A stretch of 64,000 bases of DNA. Source: Periweissella fabalis (GTDB lineage: Bacteria; Bacillota; Bacilli; Lactobacillales; Lactobacillaceae). The stretch spans positions 186,001 to 250,000 of the forward strand of contig NZ_JAAXPN010000001.1 in the NCBI RefSeq assembly GCF_012396505.1. The letters are read 5' to 3'. A program made the position numbers and the translations under genes. The notes beneath the pieces are model-generated. The model was given only the letters and a program-made list of their open reading frames with translations. It searched no databases and had not been told where the DNA came from. Positions 1-9,129 of the stretch are shown here, piece after piece (positions within the stretch are counted from its first letter, which is position 1; each line of letters begins with the position of its first letter).

Positions 1-450
1 ATCATTCCGTGCATCCTCGGCCTTAATTTCATCAACGCGGCGTTGGTGGCGGCCACCTTCAAATTCGGCATCCAAGAAGGTCTTAACTAAGACTTCCGCG
101 AGGCCAGGGCCGACAACCCGTGAGCCTAGTGCTAAGATATTAGCATCATTATGACGGCGGGCGTATTCAGCAGAAAAGGCATCACTAACCGGTGCGGCCC
201 GGACACCTTCAACTTTATTGGCCGCTAATGAAATGCCAATTCCGGTTCCGCAAATGGCAATCCCTAAATCCGCTTCATGGTCGCGAATTGCTTCACCAAC
301 GCGTTTACCATAAATCGGATAGTCCGTGCTATCAGTATTAAGTGTGCCATAGTCTTTAATTTCATAACCTAAACTTGCCACGTATGGTTTCAATATTTCC
401 TTTAATTCAAAACCAGCGTGATCTGAGCCAAAAGCAATAATCTTTGTCAT
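1..450 (-). CDS. rpiB: Ribose-5-phosphate isomerase B, 3' end outside the window
   Basis: Interconverts ribose 5-phosphate and ribulose 5-phosphate in the cytosolic pentose phosphate pathway. The minus-strand frame opens MTKIIAFGSDHAGFELKEIL and carries the RpiB/LacAB signature around AICGTGIGISLAANKV, including the catalytic Cys and the glycine-rich loop, and later the ARRHNDANILALGSR segment. About 150 residues are visible, close to the usual full length for RpiB, so only a few residues lie beyond the edge. The ATG is at 450-448 and is preceded on the minus strand by a GAGGA ribosome site. LacA/LacB galactose-6-phosphate isomerase is the nearest alternative family, but the DHAG start and catalytic loop fit RpiB. 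Confidence 0.93.
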   Translation of the reverse strand, partial: MTKIIAFGSDHAGFELKEILKPYVASLGYEIKDYGTLNTDSTDYPIYGKRVGEAIRDHEADLGIAICGTGIGISLAANKVEGVRAAPVSDAFSAEYARRHNDANILALGSRVVGPGLAEVLVKTFLDAEFEGGRHQRRVDEIKAEDARND

Positions 451-642
451 ATTAAGTTCCTCGTATTCTATTAAAAGCTTACTAGATAGTCGTTCTTCTT
501 CCAATATACCGTTATCTGAAAACGCTGTCAATTCATCTGAGTTTAAAGATTTTTAATAGCTATTAATGTAACAGACTGTTAGAATTAAGTGAGTATTTGA
601 AGTTAAAATACATACTTATAATTAAAGGATTGGACTGATAAT

Positions 643-1200
643 ATGGATAACTACATTGATAATCTAACTTTATTTGGCAACATTGATGACAACGAGAATT
701 TAGATGATGCTCAAAAGTTTGATTTTGTTAATCAAACAATGATGGCCTATGAAAGTGTTAATCTTTTGACACAAGCACAAGCATATATTGAGGAATATGT
801 TGAAGAATTAGGAGTTGATAAGGCATCTGATCTCGAAGCTGATTTGGAAGATGCAATGTTGGTAATTCAACCAATTACCTTCCAAGTAACAGCCTTAGCT
901 AAGCGCGCTGGTGACTTGGCGGCGGCTTTGATTAGCGATGAAGGCACTGATGACATGGCAGCCGAATCACAAGTTATCATGGATATCTTGCATGATTTTC
1001 AAGCTCAATTGCAAGTTGAATTAGGTAAATTAAATGCCCTTGTCGATGCATTAGGCAATCTTGATGAAGAGGCTAATCAATTAACAGATAGCTTAGAACT
1101 ATTGGCGACTTATTTAGTCAACGTCTTCTTGCTTGCAGGTATTCAACTACTTGAACCAATGGAAGATGAAGATGATCATGCCGGACACAATCACGAATAA
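643..1200 (+). CDS. Hypothetical acidic helical protein
   Basis: I do not recognise this 185-residue protein. It is strongly acidic, rich in Asp, Glu, Leu and Ala, predicted mostly helical, and has no signal peptide. A hydrophobic stretch (LLATYLVNVFLLAGIQLL, about residues 152-169) lies near the C-terminus and could be a buried helix. The tail ends in HAGHNHE, a small His-rich motif. It stands alone, diverging from rpiB, with an AAAGGA ribosome site ahead of the ATG and a strong intrinsic terminator behind it, so it is probably a monocistronic real gene. Confidence 0.75.
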   Translation: MDNYIDNLTLFGNIDDNENLDDAQKFDFVNQTMMAYESVNLLTQAQAYIEEYVEELGVDKASDLEADLEDAMLVIQPITFQVTALAKRAGDLAAALISDEGTDDMAAESQVIMDILHDFQAQLQVELGKLNALVDALGNLDEEANQLTDSLELLATYLVNVFLLAGIQLLEPMEDEDDHAGHNHE

Positions 1201-1236
1201 TTATTATAGTAGTAATTAGTTAAAAATTTGTATGTA

Positions 1237-1267
1237 ACGACCCCGATTAAGCGGTGGTCGTTTTTTT
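1237..1267 (+). terminator. Intrinsic terminator of the acidic protein gene
   Basis: The inverted repeat ACGACC...GGTCGT is followed directly by a run of seven T, 37 bases after the stop codon. Confidence 0.85.
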
Positions 1268-2046
1268 GTTGTAAAATTTGTGAATTAATCACAAGAGTGT
1301 TGATAAAATACAAGTTTAAGTAATAAAATCAAATAATAAGTTATTGAACATGTTGTGCCATAAATGTCATTAATAAACAAAAATCTATTAATAGTAAACA
1401 AGTTATCTGTTTACTTCGATAATAGTATAAATAGTTTTAAATCTACAATATATAATAATTATTTTACTAAAAAAATCCAATAAAAACATGCAATTGTTTG
1501 ATGTATGAATAAGTTAAAATTTATTGATATAGAGGTAATTTAAGCTTTATTTTCTTCAATAATTTTAGCCATAAAAGTAATTAAAAGTTCAACTAGGCTA
1601 ATATATATTGGTTGACGTATTTGTTTAGTAAACATAAACTGAATTAAGGCTTGCTTAATAAGGCATTTACTAAACAAGACCTGAAATTTAGTTGATACTG
1701 AAAATGGCTTAAAAATTAACTTAAAATTAATTATAAAGATTAGCAATCAGTAATATAAAATCGATTTTTGAATATAATTAAAGTTATTTTGATAACTTAG
1801 GGGCAAGAAAATTTAAGTTAGTTACGATAAATTTAGGTTGTAAAATTTATTTAAAAAAATACAATCATTTTTGTAGGTAATCACTTGAAATACGTTTTTT
1901 TAGCATACGGTTAAATTAGATTAGAAAATAAAACAGCAAAATTGATGTGTAAGCTGGGGGATCTAACTAGAGAGTAGGGGTTTAAAAACTTAGATAAAAA
2001 AATCACAAAGTATAGAAAAATTCTAAAATTCAAGGGGGAATAAAAG
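1268..2046 (+). other. AT-rich intergenic region upstream of gtfA
   Basis: About 780 bases with very high A+T and no reading frame that has a convincing ribosome site or protein-like composition. Short minus-strand frames (1540-1746, 1911-2093) look like chance openings in AT-rich DNA. The promoter and leader for the gtfA-gtfB operon must lie here. The only clear signal is the GGGGGAA ribosome site just before 2047. Confidence 0.6.
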
Positions 2047-3597
2047 ATGATATTCTTTATTAATGATAGTCTACTCAACAAAAAAACAGGCATTGATCAA
2101 GCTGTGATTAAACGGATGCAATTGTTTGAACGGCAAAATATTGCCTACACTTATGTAACCCGTGATTGGTCACAAAATTTACATCAACAATTGAATGCAT
2201 TGGGGGTTAGTGATCGCCACTTACTAAATATGTTTGATTATTATCAGCAAATGATAGATGTTCAACCAAATAAAACATTTTTAGCTGACTTGGATTTTGG
2301 TTTGAAAAATTTACGCTTCATAGATGAACAAAATGAAGATCGCTTCATCGTCCAACGTAATGATGAGCGATTAGTCGCACGTGTAAATTATCAAAAAGAC
2401 GATCAGCATGTGACTTCCGTGGAGCGGTTTGATAGTTTAGGTAATTTATATGCGATTGATTTTTATAACCAGCGGGGTTTTAAATCGATGACTCAATGGT
2501 ACACAATTGATCACCAACTACGCTCAGAAGTTTGGTATACCCCAGAGGGATTAGATGTTTTACACGCGACTTATCGCCAAACAAGTCAAACTACAGTTGA
2601 GGCCCTAGGCTGGTTATTGACAACTCCTAATGGGCAAGTCTATCAGTTTGCTACGATTACGGCACTATTTGAACATTTTATTAATGCAATTAACGAATTA
2701 TATCCAGAATTTAATACTTTGATTTTAGATAGTGTTACTAGTGCCGATGAAGCCTTTACCCGGTTACGCAAACCAGCTTATACTGTCTTGGGAATTCATA
2801 GTGTGCATGTAACTGATACCCGACAACCAGCCACCGCATTACTCAATGAAAATTACGAATATGCGTTACTCAATGTGGCACATTTCTCAAATGTTTTAAC
2901 CACAACAACCAAACAAACAGCTGATATTCTCGCCCGTTTCCCTGATGTTCAAGCAGCCACAACGATTCCAGCTGGCTATGTGACACCAGAACGGCAGCAA
3001 AAGCCACAAGTTAAGATGAATAAACGTGAATTTGGTAAGATTGTCGCCATTACTAACATTAGTCCTAAAAGTAATCTAAGTGATTTATTACAAGTAATTA
3101 AAAAAGTGCATAATCAAATTCAAAGTGTCACTTTAGACATTTATGGTTATGCAGATTACGTTAATAATTATGCGGAGGAAATCAAAATTCGTCAGAAAAT
3201 TATTGATTTAGAACTTGAAGATGTAGTTCAGTTAAAAGGATATGTTGAAAACTTACAACCAGCGTTAGAAAATGCACAAATCCTAGGTATTACCGCACAT
3301 TGTGAAGGCTTTGACCTAGGCTTACTAGAAGGCTTGACCAATGGGGTTGTTCCAGTTGCTTATGCGGTTGATTATGGTCCCAATGATTTGATAACCGATG
3401 ACCAAAATGGCTGCCTAATTGCCCATGGTGATGTTAACGCGATGGCAGAAAAGATTGTTTATCTGCTTAAGCACCAACGAATTTTACAACAATTTAGTAA
3501 TAACGCCTATGCAACGCCAAGTGAATATGATGAAGCAAATGTTTGGCATGAATGGGCAACACTCATGGCTAATGCAAAGGAGGCCCATCAATTATGA
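2047..3597 (+). CDS. gtfA: GtfA-like (TagE5-type) protein glycosyltransferase
   Basis: GT4-type glycosyltransferase of 516 residues, in the TagE/GtfA group that adds N-acetylhexosamine to surface proteins in lactobacilli and to serine-rich repeat adhesins in streptococci. The N-terminal two thirds hold the family's beta-rich segment (about residues 90-200, RFDSLGNLYAIDFYNQRGF). The C-terminal Rossmann domain shows CEGFDLGLLEGL and the nucleotide-sugar pocket VDYGPNDLI with NGCLI (about residues 418-455). It overlaps the next gene by four bases (ATGA), as expected for translational coupling. The paired arrangement matches the GtfA-GtfB complex described in Lactiplantibacillus plantarum. Teichoic acid glucosylation (TagE) is the alternative role. 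Confidence 0.8.
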   Translation: MIFFINDSLLNKKTGIDQAVIKRMQLFERQNIAYTYVTRDWSQNLHQQLNALGVSDRHLLNMFDYYQQMIDVQPNKTFLADLDFGLKNLRFIDEQNEDRFIVQRNDERLVARVNYQKDDQHVTSVERFDSLGNLYAIDFYNQRGFKSMTQWYTIDHQLRSEVWYTPEGLDVLHATYRQTSQTTVEALGWLLTTPNGQVYQFATITALFEHFINAINELYPEFNTLILDSVTSADEAFTRLRKPAYTVLGIHSVHVTDTRQPATALLNENYEYALLNVAHFSNVLTTTTKQTADILARFPDVQAATTIPAGYVTPERQQKPQVKMNKREFGKIVAITNISPKSNLSDLLQVIKKVHNQIQSVTLDIYGYADYVNNYAEEIKIRQKIIDLELEDVVQLKGYVENLQPALENAQILGITAHCEGFDLGLLEGLTNGVVPVAYAVDYGPNDLITDDQNGCLIAHGDVNAMAEKIVYLLKHQRILQQFSNNAYATPSEYDEANVWHEWATLMANAKEAHQL

Positions 3598-5081
3598 TTT
3601 ATTCTGTCGGTGAAAATATTTATGCATTTAATTCTGGGATTGAATTTGCACAAGTCCAACGTACGAAGGCTTTTAATGCTGCTAAGTTACCTGCCAAAAT
3701 CATTACCCGCCAATATAATCGCTACTTGGCCCGTAATGCTGCTTGGATGGGGTTAACAAGTAGTGAGTACATTAATATGTATGATTATTTCCAGAAAGTG
3801 ACTGATTTTGAGCCAATCAAGCAAAGTGTTCGTACTTTAGCATCGATTCCACGAGCTGACTACCATGTCAGGTATTTCGATAATAAGCAAGTCCAAATCT
3901 CTGAAAATGGGAAGTGCTTGGCCATCATTCATACGTTAGTTGGGCAAGATGAACTAGTGGGTGACATTGAATATTTGAATAATTTAGGTGATGTCATGAT
4001 GACGGCATATTATGACTGGCGTGGCTTTCGCTCAATGGTGGAAACATACCATCCGGATGGTAATATTGCCAGCCAGACATTCTATGATCCAGCAGGAGCC
4101 CAAGTCTTAGCCGTAACCTTTATGCCACATAATGGTGAAAGTCAAGCGACAAGTTGGCAATTACTCAACTACCACGGTCAAAACTATACCTTTGATAGTG
4201 AAAACCAGTTGTTCACGTTCTTTTTAAATGAACTTAATGATGTAGTAGCTAGTACTTTTATTGTCGATCGGCCTCAATTAGCACCGGGGGTATTAGGTAT
4301 TGATACACCTAAACGTACGATTGCTTATATCCATGATAGTCATTTACAAAAATATACAACTAGCAATGAGTATTTTGTTAAAGGAAGCTACCAACCAGTC
4401 TTACAACCCCGCGGCCGGGAGTTTAATATCGTTGCCGTTGCAACTGATCAACAAGCCAAACAGATTAAAGAACGCTTTCCAGCTTGTGTAGTTCGACAAT
4501 TGCCGACTATCTATACGACCATTGTTGAGGATAATGCAATAACTGATCTGAAAAAAGTCTTGTATGTTGGCCGGTTAGCACCAGATAAAAATATTTCAGG
4601 TTTATTAAAAATTTTGGCAGTCTTAAAAGAACGCTACATGACAATTCAATTAGTAATGAAGGGATATTTTGCATCAACTGAATATGAAAAACAAATTTTA
4701 GCTGAAATCAAAGCACTTAAACTTGTTGAAAATGTAACCTTATTACCATATGATGTTCAAAATCATGATTTATACCATGATGTTGGTTTATTTATTTCAG
4801 CTTCCTTATCAGAAGGGTTTGGAATTAATATGCTTGAAAGTATGGCCCACGGGGTCCCAGTAGCATGTTATGGATTATTGTATGCCAAAGATAATTTAGT
4901 AATTGATGGTTATAACGGTATTTATAGTGATGTACTAACGCCACATGAATTAGCCAACAAGATTATCCGGGTCTTTGATAATCCCTTAACCGTCATGAAT
5001 TTGAAGGTACAAGCCAAAATGACAGCTAAAAGATATCAAGCTGAGCAATTAGTAGCGGCTTGGCAACAAGTTTTGAATTAA
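3594..5081 (+). CDS. gtfB: GtfB-like (TagE6-type) partner glycosyltransferase
   Basis: A 495-residue paralogue of the preceding protein, with the same N-terminal architecture (YLNNLGDVMMTAYYDWRGF) and a GT4 Rossmann domain with SEGFGINMLESMAHGVPVACY and NGIYSD near residues 405-445. In the known complex the second subunit acts with GtfA on protein acceptors. Which of the two is catalytic here cannot be told from sequence alone. The start codon lies inside the end of gtfA and its ribosome site (GGAGG) is within the gtfA coding region, so the two should be made in fixed proportion. Confidence 0.8.
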   Translation: MIYSVGENIYAFNSGIEFAQVQRTKAFNAAKLPAKIITRQYNRYLARNAAWMGLTSSEYINMYDYFQKVTDFEPIKQSVRTLASIPRADYHVRYFDNKQVQISENGKCLAIIHTLVGQDELVGDIEYLNNLGDVMMTAYYDWRGFRSMVETYHPDGNIASQTFYDPAGAQVLAVTFMPHNGESQATSWQLLNYHGQNYTFDSENQLFTFFLNELNDVVASTFIVDRPQLAPGVLGIDTPKRTIAYIHDSHLQKYTTSNEYFVKGSYQPVLQPRGREFNIVAVATDQQAKQIKERFPACVVRQLPTIYTTIVEDNAITDLKKVLYVGRLAPDKNISGLLKILAVLKERYMTIQLVMKGYFASTEYEKQILAEIKALKLVENVTLLPYDVQNHDLYHDVGLFISASLSEGFGINMLESMAHGVPVACYGLLYAKDNLVIDGYNGIYSDVLTPHELANKIIRVFDNPLTVMNLKVQAKMTAKRYQAEQLVAAWQQVLN

Positions 5082-5133
5082 AAATCTAGTTTGCTAAGTT
5101 GTCTGCCTAGCGGTTTATAGGAGGAAACATAAA

Positions 5134-5760
5134 ATGAAACGTGATAATATACTTGCCGCTACACGTTGGACAGACAAGCGGCAGCAACAATTATTACAAG
5201 AATGCGTAGATGTAACGTACTTTAATCGTCTAAGCATTAAAGAGCAACTGAGATACCAACCGGCTATTTTACAAGGCCAAAATAATTTTGATGGTGATGA
5301 TGTCTATCGTAAACGCCGCCCAGCAACACAGCGACGCTTTTATGAGCCATGTGAAGCGACACCAGTGCGGCACTGGGAAAAGCAAGATCAGCTAGCCGTT
5401 AAGGTGAGTGATGCAAATTGTGCTAGTATCACGCGTAGTCACTTAGAAATGCAACCACAAGCATTATGCAAAAAAACCATCCATCAGGTAACACCACCCC
5501 AGAAATTAGCACCAGCTGACTATGCACCAATGCTAGCGTCTAGTGATGAGTTGCAGGAAACTTGGCATCAATACGCCCGCAGTTATGGCAAGTTGAAAGT
5601 ACAAATTAAGCCACATTACCAACTTGATAAGGATTATTATGATCCCAATGCTCGGATCATAAGATGTCGCCAACTTGCTCAGGTATTGACCGATAATATT
5701 AAAGAGCAAGGGCGGGGGATGTTTAATATTACTGATTATGCCCCAGCAATTGAAAGTTAA
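5134..5760 (+). CDS. Unknown protein of the gtf operon
   Basis: Not recognised. It is a 208-residue basic, polar protein with no signal peptide or membrane segment, several tyrosines and scattered cysteines, and a middle region rich in Gln, Pro and Lys. It starts 52 bases after gtfB behind a perfect TAGGAGGAAAC ribosome site. No terminator lies between, so it is probably cotranscribed with the glycosyltransferases and may serve the same surface-glycosylation process. That role is inferred only from position. Confidence 0.65.
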   Translation: MKRDNILAATRWTDKRQQQLLQECVDVTYFNRLSIKEQLRYQPAILQGQNNFDGDDVYRKRRPATQRRFYEPCEATPVRHWEKQDQLAVKVSDANCASITRSHLEMQPQALCKKTIHQVTPPQKLAPADYAPMLASSDELQETWHQYARSYGKLKVQIKPHYQLDKDYYDPNARIIRCRQLAQVLTDNIKEQGRGMFNITDYAPAIES

Positions 5761-5835
5761 TGATTTCACTAAACCAATAGCGTTTAGCGTGAAAACATAT
5801 TAAAATAAGTGTTAACACAATTACAGGAGTTACTA

Positions 5836-6468
5836 ATGAAAAGCTTAATCCCACGTGAACCTAAAATGCCTAAGCTCACAAGTCAACAGTTAGAAATGAT
5901 TACTGAAATTGTTTTTGGCCCTGAGCTACCAGTACAGACAAGCGATTTGATTTTTGTGTTTAGTGCCCCACAAACAGGCATTTGGCAAACTACGCTTAGT
6001 GCCTGGCAGCAGCAATTAGCCCCTAAAATTTTCGTAACTGGTGGTCAAAGTAAAACGGCTGGTGCAGCTTATCAAAAATTAGTTGGTAATCAGACAGAAA
6101 ATGCACTCATAACAAAAAGATTAGTTGACCATGGCGTCCCAGTTGCGGCGATTATCGGTGAAGATCGTTCAAGTAATTCATTAGAAAATGTGGTCTTTGC
6201 AACCCAGGTTTTTGATTTTACAACTATTAAACGATTGCTATTTGTCACAAAAGAGCATGTTGTTGGGCGACATTGGCGTACGTTAAAGCAACATTTACCC
6301 GCCAACGTTGAATTAATACCGTATAGCTATGCTGCTGAGTATGACGGGGTTACAGTAAGGCGTGATAATTGGCAAGCCAGTCGGTTGGTCGATCGCGTGT
6401 CTGGGGTGAATTTTTACGGATTCAAGCATATAGTGAAAAAGGCGATATTGCGCCAATCTAAACCATAA
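5836..6468 (+). CDS. YdcF/SanA-family (DUF218) protein
   Basis: About 210 residues with the DUF218 pattern: a first strand SDLIFVFSAP, then IFVTGGQSK (the SGG-type loop), then EDRSSNSLENVVFA (the conserved acidic, Ser and Asn-rich motif) and RLLFVTKEHVVGRHW. Members are implicated in envelope or vancomycin-related functions but their chemistry is poorly known. No N-terminal membrane anchor is visible, unlike SanA. The ATG at 5836 is chosen over a GTG at 5809 because AGGAG at 5825-5829 is correctly spaced from it and lies inside the longer frame. Confidence 0.8.
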   Translation: MKSLIPREPKMPKLTSQQLEMITEIVFGPELPVQTSDLIFVFSAPQTGIWQTTLSAWQQQLAPKIFVTGGQSKTAGAAYQKLVGNQTENALITKRLVDHGVPVAAIIGEDRSSNSLENVVFATQVFDFTTIKRLLFVTKEHVVGRHWRTLKQHLPANVELIPYSYAAEYDGVTVRRDNWQASRLVDRVSGVNFYGFKHIVKKAILRQSKP

Positions 6469-6492
6469 AAATAAAATAGAAAGAGTTGAATT

Positions 6493-6939
6493 ATGAATAA
6501 AAAGCAACCAAAGCGTTCCTATTTAGCGGTAAGTTTCATTACACTGCTTGTCTTGGGAATCTTTATTGTTCTACCTATTTGGGGGATTTTCACATTTGAA
6601 AAGGTGATGCTATTTAACTATCTACATTTAACAATGGTTGATGAAATGCGGATGATTCAAGGATTTGTTGGCTCAATTTTAGTTGGCTGGTTAGCAGTTT
6701 ACCTCCAGGAATGGTGGGTTAGTAGACATGATACCGAATTTGGCCATGGAGCGAAGGCAACGATTTGGCGGATTTTATTGACATATCCATTCTTTGTAGC
6801 GTATGTCTACTTAATCTGGTATCGCCTTAATTGGAGTCAAAATCTCGGCTTAATTTTAGCTAGTGCGGCTATTGTGACGATTGGTTGGTATGCTTCACGG
6901 TTTCCAGAATTTGTGATTAGACACCGCCCACACCATTAA
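6493..6939 (+). CDS. Small multipass membrane protein
   Basis: A 148-residue protein with a positively charged N-terminus and four likely membrane helices (about residues 10-34, 58-76, 93-110 and 115-133). No family is recognised. It follows the YdcF-type gene by 24 bases with an AAAGAG ribosome site and is followed by a terminator, so it probably ends the transcript. Confidence 0.7.
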   Translation: MNKKQPKRSYLAVSFITLLVLGIFIVLPIWGIFTFEKVMLFNYLHLTMVDEMRMIQGFVGSILVGWLAVYLQEWWVSRHDTEFGHGAKATIWRILLTYPFFVAYVYLIWYRLNWSQNLGLILASAAIVTIGWYASRFPEFVIRHRPHH

Positions 6940-6963
6940 AGTTCTGAAGAGATTTAAAATTAC

Positions 6964-7018
6964 CGCATTGTCTAGATATGCAGCCTTACAGCTTGTATTT
7001 TGGACAATGCGTTTTTTT
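6964..7018 (+). terminator. Terminator with long apical loop
   Basis: CGCATTGTC (6964-6972) pairs perfectly with GACAATGCG (7003-7011), followed by seven T. The 30-base loop is unusually long for a simple terminator. Confidence 0.75.
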
Positions 7019-7698
7019 GATAACATATTTAATATGTTGATAGTGAAGACCTTAATCAGAATGTATTGGTATTTTGGTTGAAGGATTAGGCTCATTTTTA
7101 ATAAATTTATCAAGTGGATCAACCATAAATTTCATGCTAGGGTTTAAGCTAATATTCCAACTAAGTACAACTTCACTATGGAAATCTAAATATGTAACAT
7201 AGGTTGCTTCTCGCATATTTTGAGAGTCTCAGCAAACTTCGATGATACTTTGTGTTAAGCCACTTTCTTAATATGACCTTTATAACAGTTGTATTTCCGA
7301 GCTTGTTGACTTGGTATTTATGCATTATCTCTAAAGTTGAAAAAATTTTGGTACTCAAGAATTGTGTATAATTTTCTTTTTTGAGTAAAATTCATAAGCT
7401 TGGGTTTTACTCTGATTTAAGTTTGCAGTGTAAATCGACCTATTTTTATTTTTAACAAAAATTATATGATAATTAGTTATTTTTGTGAAATATAACGGAA
7501 AACGCTTGCCTAAATTAAAAATGTCTGTTAATATGGGCTTATAGCTAGTAATTTATTAAACTTACTACGAAACAGGGGGATTTGCTACAGTATTTGTTGA
7601 ATTAAGTTTTGACGGGTGTAATAGTAAATAGTTGTTTAGTTGGAATCCAAAATGGGGGGCTTCCTAATATTTGAGTTAAGCAGCAATGTTTAACTTAT
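7019..7698 (+). other. Non-coding AT-rich stretch
   Basis: About 680 bases. I see no credible gene. Short minus-strand frames at 6895-7122 and 7176-7358 lack ribosome sites. The region separates the core-like genes from the surface-protein remnant and phage-derived block and may be eroded former coding DNA. Confidence 0.5.
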
Positions 7699-7737
7699 AA
7701 AAAAGTCGAAAGATCAGTAATGATTTTCGACTTTTTT
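7699..7737 (+). terminator. Bidirectional hairpin
   Basis: AAAAAGTCGAAA pairs with TTTTCGACTTTTTT around a short loop, giving A-run and T-run flanks that could stop transcription from either side. Confidence 0.8.
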
Positions 7738-7770
7738 GTTGTTCGTAGTTACTATGCACGTTAAAAATAA

Positions 7771-7956
7771 GATAGTGATGCACATTCAGCTACCCCAGAA
7801 GTGGAAACACCAACGACTAAAACAGCCACTGGGCAACAAGTAGTGTTACCTAAGACTGATCAAACTAATAGTCGAATTGGCATCTTGGCCGGGATTATCG
7901 GTGTGTTGTTGACTGGTCTTGGCTTTATCGGTATCAACAAGAAAAAACACGATTAA
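7771..7956 (+). pseudogene. 3' remnant of an LPxTG-type surface protein
   Basis: A 61-residue open frame with no start codon and an in-frame stop directly ahead (7768-7770). It encodes a Thr/Pro-rich spacer, the sortase motif LPKTD (a variant of LPxTG), a hydrophobic helix (IGILAGIIGVLLTGLGFIGI) and a KKKHD positive tail, which is the complete cell-wall sorting signal. The upstream domains are gone. Its closeness to the glycosyltransferase operon suggests, without proof, that the lost adhesin was once a glycosylation substrate. Confidence 0.85.
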
Positions 7957-8013
7957 GTAGTAGTGTAATACCATTCACAATGGTGGACTAAATTGTAAAA
8001 TTTAATAGCCACT

Positions 8014-8046
8014 GATGACCAGCACGGTGTTGTTGGTCATCTTTTT
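8014..8046 (+). terminator. Intrinsic terminator
   Basis: GATGACCA and TTGGTCATC pair around a short loop followed by five T, placed behind the surface-protein remnant. It is the original terminator of that lost gene. Confidence 0.75.
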
Positions 8047-8109
8047 GTAGTGAAAATATCCAATCAAATGGTATAATTATTCAATTAATATTGAGTATAG
8101 GAGTGCATA

Positions 8110-8280
8110 ATGGATAAGATAGTTGTGACCCTAGCAATATTAGCCTTAATCGGGCTAGTAACATATAATTATGTTTTCTGTAAAACAGTTGGGCCAACAC
8201 CAGAGATGCAAGCAATGATGTTTGTTGTCATAGCGATTGCCTTGGGAGCAATAGTTAGCACGACACGTAGTAACAAATGA
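8110..8280 (+). CDS. Small membrane protein, 56 residues
   Basis: The frame MDKIVVTLAILALIGLVTYN... contains two hydrophobic helices (about residues 3-22 and 35-50) joined by a short polar loop. An AGGAG ribosome site precedes the ATG with good spacing, and an intrinsic terminator follows ten bases after the stop, so this is probably a real single-gene transcript. No function can be assigned. Confidence 0.65.
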   Translation: MDKIVVTLAILALIGLVTYNYVFCKTVGPTPEMQAMMFVVIAIALGAIVSTTRSNK

Positions 8281-8290
8281 AATAGAATTG

Positions 8291-8318
8291 ACGGCTGCGG
8301 GTGGTAGCCGTTTTTTTT
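8291..8318 (+). terminator. Intrinsic terminator
   Basis: ACGGCT...AGCCGT stem followed by eight T. Confidence 0.8.
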
Positions 8319-8328
8319 CTCAAAAATT

Positions 8329-8374
8329 ATGCCCACTTATGCCCACCTTATTTGACTGTATAGTTAGTAAACTA
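8329..8374 (+). promoter_or_regulatory. Duplicated upstream element, copy 1
   Basis: Two direct TTATGCCCAC units are followed by CCTTATTTGACTGTATAGTT and an imperfect dyad TAGTT-AGTA-AACTA. Nearly the same block precedes the phage-type gene at 11863. It contains a TTGACT -35-like hexamer. The dyad is a plausible operator for a phage-type repressor or replication protein. It lies 23 bases before the DnaC-like start codon. Confidence 0.6.
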
Positions 8375-8396
8375 GCAATCGATATGAGGTAGTGAA

Positions 8397-8924
8397 ATGA
8401 TCAAAATAAAACGTTTGCAAAAATTTAAACAACCAATGAATGTGTTACTGCTAGGTAAGGGCGGAGTTGGCAAAACATCGTTAGCACTAGCGATGATGTA
8501 TAAGTTAGCAGAACAGTATTCAGTAATGTTTGTCAGTACAACAGAACTAGTTGGAATGTTAGGTAATCAGTACACGTATGCTGACGCACGTGAACGAATT
8601 GAAAAGATTGAAGCAGCGATGAAAACAGTTGATGTATTGATTCTAGACGACTTTGGGACCGAAGGCGGGATGAAGATTATCAGTGGTAGTAGTGAAAATA
8701 TCCAACCTGTCCGTAAAGACATGCAGGAGCTATTATTTAGGGTAGCCGATGAACGAATTGATGCGGAACGTAACTGTACAAAACGTACAACCATAATTAC
8801 AACCAATAACACTCAAAAACAACTAGAAATGATGTACAACCCGAAGTTAATTAGTCGGTTGCTGCCTAAGGCAGAGGAGCAGCGGATTAAATTTAATGGG
8901 ATGGGGGATGTGCGGAGGGTGTGA
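8397..8924 (+). CDS. DnaC/IstB-like ATP-binding replication helicase loader
   Basis: A 175-residue AAA+ protein with Walker A GKGGVGKTS (about residues 21-29), Walker B VLILDDFGTEG (about residues 79-89) and the sensor region TTIITTNNTQKQL, ending near an SRLLPKAEEQR arginine-finger segment. This is the layout of phage and plasmid loaders that deliver the replicative helicase. The N-terminal helicase-binding domain of full DnaC is short or missing. It is flanked by the duplicated element upstream and a terminator downstream. A general DNA-metabolism AAA+ protein is the alternative. Confidence 0.75.
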   Translation: MIKIKRLQKFKQPMNVLLLGKGGVGKTSLALAMMYKLAEQYSVMFVSTTELVGMLGNQYTYADARERIEKIEAAMKTVDVLILDDFGTEGGMKIISGSSENIQPVRKDMQELLFRVADERIDAERNCTKRTTIITTNNTQKQLEMMYNPKLISRLLPKAEEQRIKFNGMGDVRRV

Positions 8925-8948
8925 AGGGAAATGTATTGGAAATATTAA

Positions 8949-8979
8949 AAAGCCTATCTCAGCGTGGGATAGTTTTTTA
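8949..8979 (+). terminator. Intrinsic terminator
   Basis: CTATCTCA pairs with TGGGATAG (one G-T pair), then six T, shortly after the DnaC-like gene. Confidence 0.75.
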
Positions 8980-9129
8980 TGGATTTATAGTGATTATGTT
9001 GTAAATTTACAAACTTACTTTTTTGTTTGGTTACCTTCTTTTGTAGTGAAATTGATATAAGGGGATGATTTTAGTATCATTAAGCCTGAATTAGGATAGT
9101 TAATAATATGGGAATAATGGGAGAGGTAC

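Noticed and set aside
1540..1746. Minus-strand frame of 68 codons
   Set aside because: AT-rich, no ribosome site, low-complexity Ile/Phe/Lys composition; probably chance.
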